Part shown: positions 44,490 through 46,400 of the stretch, piece by piece | How positions within the stretch are numbered: the first letter of the stretch is position 1 | Layout of the letters: every line of letters starts with the position of its first letter | Assembly: GCA_003235325.1 (NCBI GenBank) | Contig: QJWQ01000103.1 | Location: forward strand, 1 to 46,400 | Length of the DNA stretch: 46,400 nucleotides | Source: Gammaproteobacteria bacterium | GTDB taxonomy: Bacteria > Pseudomonadota > Gammaproteobacteria > Pseudomonadales > Porticoccaceae | Reading direction: 5' to 3' | The notes under the pieces: generated by a model | The model's database searches: none | The model's input: the letters and a program-made list of their open reading frames with translations, nothing else | Told to the model about the DNA's origin: nothing | Program-made: the position numbers and the translations under genes

Positions 44490-46400
44490 GTGAAATTTAA
44501 AGGCTTTGCATTGCTGTTCCTGGCTCTATTCCTTCTGTTTTCCATAGCAGTCAAAGGATGGGCAGACCGGGAAAACCGGGTCGATATCGACAGGCAACGG
44601 GAACTCTATGAACAGGCTGTCAACGCCCTGGCAAAACGTTCATTGCGGCAATTTCAGGATCTAAAAAGCAGCCTGCATGACTACCCGCTGTACCCCTATC
44701 TCGAGTATGGCGAGTTGAGTGTATTGCTTCATCATGCCACGACCGGAGATATCCAGGGATTTTTGGATAAGTACGGCGACACCCCCCTGGCGACAAGGTT
44801 ACGCATACAGTGGCTGGAACGTCTGCAAGGCCGTGACCGCTGGCGGGATTTCCTGGCTTTTTATACTCCGGACGTCAAGTCCACCGAATTTGACTGCTTT
44901 TACCAGCGTGCCCGGTATCGCAGTGGTGCCAGACAGGAAGCGCTGGAAGCAGGTCTGGTGCTCTGGCAGGTAGGGCAATCACAACCCGAAAGCTGTGATC
45001 CACTGTTTCATATCCTTATCCAGCAGGGCATGATCACCGAGGAGATTGCCTGGAAGCGCTATAGCCAGGCAGTACTCAACCACCAATATCAGCTGGCCCG
45101 ATACCTCGAGCGATTTTTCAAAACCCCGAAGTACAGACTGCAGGCCCAGAACTTTATCAGCGTTGATCGCAATTCCCGGGTCATAGGCAACTACAATCTG
45201 TTCAAGGAGCACACTCCCGAGGTGATGCTGGTGATCGAGCACGGTATCACCCACCTGGCGCACACCAATTCTGACCTGGCTCTGAACCACTGGAACCGGT
45301 ACCAGCACAGCCATGACTTTGATCCCGCTGCCCGCAGTAGAATCCTGGCCCGCCTGGTCAAGGCACTGTATGAACAGGGCCATCAAAAAGCTGCGGACAA
45401 CTATCTTGACGAGAGTCTCGACCTGGCCACCGTTGATTTACTGGAATGGCGTCTTCGCCGGGCGATAGGTGAAGGCGACTGGCCGACAGTGGCTCCGTGG
45501 CTGGAGAAATTACCGCCGGAAATCCGCAGCAGTTCCCGCTGGCAATACTGGCAGGCCAGAAGTCAGGTCCTGAATGCCATTGAGCCCGGGCAGTTTGACG
45601 CTGTCCACAACCACGTCCATGCAATCTACGAGCAACTCTCGAAAGAGCGCAGTTATTACGGCTTTCTGGCCAGCGAATGGCTTGAGAGCACCCACCAGAT
45701 GCAGCATCAGCCGGTAACGGTCTCCGAACAGCAAATTGACAGTATGGCCGCAGGTTCCGGCTTTCAGCGAATCAGGGAGCTGCTCTTTCACGGCGACCTG
45801 TTGGCCGCCAGACGCGAATGGCAGTTGGCCACCGCCGACTTTAATGAACAAAATTGGCTGGTCGCAGCCAACCTGGCCAAGCGCTGGCAATGGCATAACA
45901 AGGCAATCATGAGTATGGTTCATGCCGGATACTGGAACGATATTGACATTCGTTTTCCGCTGCCTTACACGCCGGTTTTCGAAAAAAATGCCGAAAAAAA
46001 CGATATTCCCCTCAACCTCCTGTTTGCCCTGTCTCGGCAGGAAAGTGCTTTTGGACCGGATGCTGCCTCCGTCGCGGGCGCCAGGGGACTGATGCAGTTG
46101 ATGCCAGGGACAGCGAGCCAGACCGCGCGTAAGAACGGCATCCCCTACACCAACAGCAAAGACCTCGAACAGCCCGAAATCAATGTCCGCATCGGCGCCA
46201 CCTACTATCGTGAGCTGCTTGACCGGTTCGACAACAACAGGATTCTGGCAACGGCTGCCTACAATGCCGGTCCGCAACGGGTGGATCGCTGGCTCAATGA
46301 AACTGGTGGCCGTCTGCCATTCGATGCCTGGGTCGAAGCCATTCCCTTTCTGGAAACCCGCAACTACGTACAAAATGTTCTGGCTTTTTCCACAATCTAT
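44490..46400 (+). CDS. slt: Soluble lytic murein transglycosylase, 3' end cut by window
   Basis: The frame is open for 637 codons to the last base. The start is GTG 44490 (GTG 44475 is also possible), giving a basic N-region and a signal peptide (FALLFLALFLLFSIAVKGWA). A long alpha-superhelical U domain (about 25-460) rich in Tyr, Leu and Trp follows, as in Slt70. The C-terminal lysozyme-like domain has catalytic Glu518 in SRQESAFGP, then GLMQLMPGTA and AAYNAGP. The enzyme cleaves peptidoglycan with formation of 1,6-anhydroMurNAc, the product that NagZ later acts on. Compared with E. coli Slt70 (645 residues) only about the last 20 residues should be missing. Confidence 0.96.
   Translation, partial: MKFKGFALLFLALFLLFSIAVKGWADRENRVDIDRQRELYEQAVNALAKRSLRQFQDLKSSLHDYPLYPYLEYGELSVLLHHATTGDIQGFLDKYGDTPLATRLRIQWLERLQGRDRWRDFLAFYTPDVKSTEFDCFYQRARYRSGARQEALEAGLVLWQVGQSQPESCDPLFHILIQQGMITEEIAWKRYSQAVLNHQYQLARYLERFFKTPKYRLQAQNFISVDRNSRVIGNYNLFKEHTPEVMLVIEHGITHLAHTNSDLALNHWNRYQHSHDFDPAARSRILARLVKALYEQGHQKAADNYLDESLDLATVDLLEWRLRRAIGEGDWPTVAPWLEKLPPEIRSSSRWQYWQARSQVLNAIEPGQFDAVHNHVHAIYEQLSKERSYYGFLASEWLESTHQMQHQPVTVSEQQIDSMAAGSGFQRIRELLFHGDLLAARREWQLATADFNEQNWLVAANLAKRWQWHNKAIMSMVHAGYWNDIDIRFPLPYTPVFEKNAEKNDIPLNLLFALSRQESAFGPDAASVAGARGLMQLMPGTASQTARKNGIPYTNSKDLEQPEINVRIGATYYRELLDRFDNNRILATAAYNAGPQRVDRWLNETGGRLPFDAWVEAIPFLETRNYVQNVLAFSTIY

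Noticed and set aside
45510-46373. 287-codon open frame antisense to slt
   Set aside because: The plus-strand slt frame is open to the window end with signal peptide, catalytic Glu and family motifs, so the antisense frame is a shadow.

Overview
The window is a stretch of bacterial chromosome of moderately high G+C content. It carries housekeeping and envelope genes of a gammaproteobacterium. Three observations support this placement. Most of the gene order is the order I recall from Pseudomonas: murB, ptpA, kdsB, lpxK, exbD, exbB, comEC, lolCDE, then apbE/nqr, a long-form GAPDH, mfd, csiV, mtnP, nagZ, lexA, topA and slt. A complete Na+-translocating NADH:quinone reductase operon is present, which is common in marine or salt-adapted lineages. 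LexA has residue numbering identical to E. coli LexA (Ala84-Gly85, Ser119, Lys156). I would place it among marine relatives of Pseudomonas or Cellvibrio, but the genus cannot be read from the sequence.

Layout. Positions 1-2400 hold the end of an upstream gene, a small secreted DUF3106 protein, tRNA-Leu(UAA), a gene-poor repeat-bearing stretch, a SAM methyltransferase and tRNA-Cys. Positions 2476-6337 (minus) hold alkB-like, gacA, uvrC and pgsA. This resembles the uvrY-uvrC-pgsA-glyW-cysT-leuZ order of E. coli, but with the tRNA part broken up. Positions 6375-15256 (minus) form an envelope block read comEC, exbB, exbD, msbA, lpxK, kdsB, LMW-PTP, murB, mostly with overlapping ends. A patatin-like lipase and a DUF2062 membrane protein (plus) lie between this block and lolCDE (minus, 17149-20414). 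A small secreted protein (plus) follows.

Positions 21137-28301 (minus) carry nqrABCDEF-apbE-nqrM: the sodium pump, the flavin transferase that covalently attaches FMN to NqrB and NqrC, and its maturation factor. A long GAPDH (minus) is divergent from mfd (plus), followed by a CsiV-like envelope protein. An overlapping operon nagZ-mscS-mtnP (minus) comes next. A small acidic protein (plus) and lexA (plus, with a clear self-operator) precede the topA cluster (minus). A divergent hypothetical/UspA pair and a soluble lytic transglycosylase cut by the window edge close the window.

Functionally the region is dominated by envelope building and maintenance: lipid A and KDO synthesis and flipping, lipoprotein export, peptidoglycan precursor synthesis, recycling and cleavage, and phosphatidylglycerol synthesis. 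It also holds DNA repair and topology genes (uvrC, mfd, lexA, alkB-like, topA) and Na+-based respiration. I found no CRISPR array, prophage, transposase, toxin-antitoxin or defence island, and no convincing undescribed multi-gene system. The items most worth a second look are non-coding: a partial duplication of the 5' end and leader of tRNA-Leu beside a methyltransferase gene that interrupts a normally compact tRNA cluster, an intrinsic terminator lying inside the start of apbE, a structured gap/mfd divergent region, and short repeats at gene ends.
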